Shown here: piece after piece, positions 61,479 through 64,000 of the stretch
How positions within the stretch are numbered: position 1 is the first letter of the stretch
Layout: every line of letters begins with the position of its first letter
From: Tateyamaria sp. syn59
GTDB lineage: Bacteria > Pseudomonadota > Alphaproteobacteria > Rhodobacterales > Rhodobacteraceae
Length of the DNA: 64,000 nucleotides
Reading direction: 5' to 3'
Assembly (NCBI RefSeq): GCF_007995245.1
Contig: NZ_VCBA01000009.1
Span: forward strand, 1-64,000
The notes under the pieces: generated by a model
Databases searched by the model: none
The model's input: the letters and a program-made list of their open reading frames with translations, nothing else
What the model was told of the DNA's origin: nothing
Program-made: the position numbers and the translations under genes

Positions 61479-61480
61479 AC

Positions 61481-61507
61481 AAAGGCGGCCCCCACCGGGC
61501 CGCCTTT
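61481..61507. terminator. Bidirectional terminator between the PepSY gene and receptor D
   Basis: AAAGGCGGCCC (61481-61491) pairs with GGGCCGCCTTT (61497-61507), an 11-bp perfect stem with A- and T-runs at its base, lying between two convergent genes. Confidence 0.9.
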
Positions 61508-61529
61508 CGTGAGTTTGGCACAATATCCT

Positions 61530-63740
61530 TTAGAACTCGTACTGGATAAAGGCGCCAATTGTTCTGGGCTCACCGACACTGATCACGGGCCCCGCGGGCG
61601 TCGCCCGTGCGCCACTCGACGCAAAGTCAACGTCCGTCAGGTTGTTTGCGTAAAGAGTGGCCGTCAGCCCGCGTCCATTGTCATAAGAGACCCGCGCATT
61701 TACCAGAAGACGATTGTCAAAGCGCTCGGTGTTCCTGAAATTTGTGAAGGATGAACCGCGATACGAAGCGTCGAGCGATGCGCTGATGCCGTTGTCAAAA
61801 TAGTAGGTTCCGCCAATCGCTCCAGACCATTCCGGACTGCCAAAGCTGTTGCCGGAAAAATCCTGTTCGTTCGGAAGCCCTCGGTTAAGGACAAAGTCCT
61901 TAAACTCGGTTTTCGCGTATCCGACACCGGCAAAGATATCCAGCTTCCGCGTTACCTCAGCTTCCACGCTCACTTCAAAGCCGTACAGTTCGGACTTCGC
62001 CGCATTCACCGTTTCTGCGTCGAGGACATCGGCAGGGTTTTGGTTGGAGACCTGCTGATCTTCCCATTCGGTGAAGAAAATATTCGCGTTCGTGGTCAGC
62101 CTCCCATCCATGAAACTGCCGCGAAAGGCAAACTCATAGTTGGTCGTGTATTCAGGGCCGAAGGAGAACTGATTGCCAGACGACAGGTTGATGCCCGAGC
62201 CACCGGCCCGGTAACCTCGCTGGATCGTAAAGGCCGTCGAGATATCGTCGTTCCAGTCGTAGGTCAGCCCGACCTTGGGCAGAAACGCATCAAACGTTTC
62301 GCTCGTTTCCGTTGGTTCGATCTGCGCTCCGAGCAGCGCCTCCAGCCTGGCTTGGATACCTGCGATCGTTGTCGGAGGGAGACCCAATCCCTGCAGGCGC
62401 GTCAAGTATGGCGAGAAATCTGCGCTGTCCAATTCGGTTCGGCGATTGTCCAGGGTATCTCTGTCATATCGGAAGCCGACAGTTGCCGTCAGACCCGGAA
62501 CAGAGGTGATGTCGAAATCTGCTTCACCAAAGACGGCGTAGTTCTTTGACGACGACCCAAAATTGCGGTCTTGCACCAAACTGACCTCGCCCAGCAGAAA
62601 TGGCGGCAGAGTACCAGGCAAACGTGAGTTGAATGCGCTTGCGTCACCAGTTGTCGACGTAATGTTGTCACTGTCATTTGTTCCGTAAAACAGGCCAACC
62701 ACACCTCTGACATGTTCATAGTCGAACCGCAGGCGAAGATCTTGCTCAAAGGCCTCGGGGTTGCCGGTCCTTACAAACGTTCCAAGCGGCACGGCTGTAA
62801 AATCATTATCGGCACGACGCAGGTAGTCGGCTTCGTAGTAACTCGTCTCCGACTCCAGCGTCCAAACGTTGTTGATCTCCCAGTTCACTTTCACACCGCC
62901 AAAGCGATGCTCTGCGCCGTGGCGAAAATCACTGTCGGCGCGACTGATGCGTTGGACGGGAAACAGTGCCTCTTCAACCTGCGCGAAAGTGCCAAAGTTT
63001 CGCGCTCTGTTCAAAGAGAACACGACATTTACTGAATCGGTCGGATCCCACCGCAGTTTGGCCCGATAGGTCGTTGCCTCCTGGCGATCAAAAGCATCTG
63101 TGCCAAGCGTCGGGTTTGTAATTGACCCATCGGTTTCAAAACTCTCTACGGAAAATCTAAGGGCCAGCCGATCTTCGATGAGAGGCAAGTTGATTGCGAC
63201 AGCGCGTTCAACGGTCCCACGTTCACCAATGCCAAAGCGAAGTTTGTACTCCTCCTCATAAGTTGGATCTTTCGAACGTATCACAATGGCTCCGGCCAGC
63301 GCATTGCGTCCCTGTTGGGTCGACTGCGGGCCGCGCAACACTTCCACTTGCTCAAGATCCCAGGTTGAGTACGGACCAAAGAACGCAGATTGCGTGCTTG
63401 GCAACGCGATACCGTCCACTTGCAGCGAAACCACAGGACTGCCCCCGCCTCCCAAACCATTACGTGGAACACCACGGATCGAAATACCGGCGTTTTTGCC
63501 GGTTGTTGTCACGCCTGGCGTGCGCTCCAGCATGTCATAAACGTCCTGCTCGCTGCGTTGCTCCAGTTCTTCGCCCGTTTCCACCGCAACAGATGTGGCA
63601 CTGTCCTGAACCGTTCTGCTCTGCAACTCTCCGCGCAAGATGATGACACCAAGGTCAACAGGTTCCTCTTGAGCAAGAACAGGACCGGTGGTCAATGCGA
63701 TAGTCGAGACAAAGCAATAGAATAGGTGACGTCCAGCCAT
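61530..63740 (-). CDS. TonB-dependent outer-membrane receptor D
   Basis: A 736-residue receptor. Signal peptide ending GPVLAQE, then EPVDLGVIILRGELQSRTVQ. Plug: DSATSVAVETGEELEQRSEQD, ISIRGVPRNGLGGGGSPVVS, LQVDGIALPSTQSAFFGPYS, VEVLRGPQSTQQGRNALAGA. The barrel ends VGEPRTIGAFIQYEF. It is a close paralogue of receptor C, with a longer Gly-rich plug loop (GLGGGG) and a ~25-residue extra segment around GLGLPPTTIAGIQARLEALL in an extracellular loop region, so the ligand may differ. It converges on the DUF3649/3325-PepSY pair, the common arrangement for siderophore receptors. Its promoter is in 63741-64000, where no gene was seen. Confidence 0.92.
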   Translation of the reverse strand: MAGRHLFYCFVSTIALTTGPVLAQEEPVDLGVIILRGELQSRTVQDSATSVAVETGEELEQRSEQDVYDMLERTPGVTTTGKNAGISIRGVPRNGLGGGGSPVVSLQVDGIALPSTQSAFFGPYSTWDLEQVEVLRGPQSTQQGRNALAGAIVIRSKDPTYEEEYKLRFGIGERGTVERAVAINLPLIEDRLALRFSVESFETDGSITNPTLGTDAFDRQEATTYRAKLRWDPTDSVNVVFSLNRARNFGTFAQVEEALFPVQRISRADSDFRHGAEHRFGGVKVNWEINNVWTLESETSYYEADYLRRADNDFTAVPLGTFVRTGNPEAFEQDLRLRFDYEHVRGVVGLFYGTNDSDNITSTTGDASAFNSRLPGTLPPFLLGEVSLVQDRNFGSSSKNYAVFGEADFDITSVPGLTATVGFRYDRDTLDNRRTELDSADFSPYLTRLQGLGLPPTTIAGIQARLEALLGAQIEPTETSETFDAFLPKVGLTYDWNDDISTAFTIQRGYRAGGSGINLSSGNQFSFGPEYTTNYEFAFRGSFMDGRLTTNANIFFTEWEDQQVSNQNPADVLDAETVNAAKSELYGFEVSVEAEVTRKLDIFAGVGYAKTEFKDFVLNRGLPNEQDFSGNSFGSPEWSGAIGGTYYFDNGISASLDASYRGSSFTNFRNTERFDNRLLVNARVSYDNGRGLTATLYANNLTDVDFASSGARATPAGPVISVGEPRTIGAFIQYEF

Positions 63741-64000
63741 GACTGTCCTCGGACTTAACTTGGGTTCTACGTGAGGGCTGGCTGGGTGGAAGCTTGCGCG
63801 ATCTCATACTGCGATGCGCAGTACGTCAGGATGGTTGCATCACCTGACCGCTCTGACAGCAAGCAGTCTTTCTACACGTCGCTGACAAACACAATTGAGC
63901 CAGGTTTTTTTGCAACAGTGAGGCTTGCCATTGATTGTCTGTAGGGACTGAAAATCAACGGAGTAAGCATCCCTGGCTATCCTGCAATCTGGCGGATCAC

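Noticed and set aside
1-64000. CRISPR arrays, tRNA or rRNA genes
   Set aside because: No regularly spaced direct repeats and no tRNA- or rRNA-like sequence were recognised by eye; a covariance-model scan was not possible.

Overview
The window reads as accessory DNA from an alphaproteobacterium of the Rhodobacterales (roseobacter type). The grounds are a reaction-centre operon ending in a PufX-like gene, a CC0125/CC1285-type lipoprotein, a GntR-like LacI regulon, many TonB-dependent receptors and moderately high GC. No rRNA, tRNA or CRISPR array was seen. Several IS elements and relics, a decayed mobilisation module and a broken integrase suggest a plasmid, chromid or genomic island.

Layout. 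0-10 kb: a sugar-acid module. It has a LacI-family regulator, a complete carbohydrate ABC importer (ATPase, binding protein, two permeases), a cytochrome b561-like protein and an SMP-30 gluconolactonase. Convergent to these is 6-phosphogluconate dehydrogenase, divergent from a GlcG/HbpS-like protein. Matching TGTTACCGrTmACA operators lie in front of both transcription units. 10-23 kb: a mosaic of single genes (tail-collar protein, PreA-like dehydrogenase without ferredoxin domain, two lipoproteins, a His-tailed MFS exporter, an alpha/beta hydrolase, an AAC(3)-like acetyltransferase), mobilisation and integrase debris, and one IS5-family element. 23.7-36.2 kb: metal/siderophore uptake. A FecBCD-type ABC set is followed by a pseudoazurin and a methyltransferase. 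A heterodimeric IrtAB/YbtPQ-like ABC pair with an isoprenylcysteine-methyltransferase-like protein is divergent from a TonB-dependent receptor. A second pseudoazurin and a membrane protein of unknown family follow.

36.2-39.8 kb holds the most striking segment: Sel1-repeat gene, puhC, pufL, pufM, pufX, in one direction. All cofactor ligands of the L and M subunits are intact. The LH1 antenna genes pufBA, pufQ, pufC, puhA and every bch/crt gene are absent from the window. Two tandem TGT-N12-ACA sites, the second overlapping a TTGACA element, precede a ~360-nt leader of pufL. Just downstream are an overlooked 49-residue metallothionein-like protein (14 Cys) and a small XRE regulator with a Cys-rich tail.

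40.5-64 kb: an orphan fused oligopeptide-type ABC ATPase, then a full siderophore system (AraC regulator, TonB receptor, binding protein, two permeases, ATPase, siderophore-interacting flavoprotein, second TonB receptor), an aldehyde dehydrogenase, a Uma2 nuclease-like protein, an SDR, and a PepSY/DUF3649-DUF3325-like pair facing a further TonB receptor. All four receptors carry a VDLG-x-(I/L)-(I/V)-L motif directly after the signal peptide. Overall the region combines sugar oxidation, iron (possibly copper) scavenging and an orphan phototrophic reaction centre. Functions are inferred from sequence reading alone; no database search was run.
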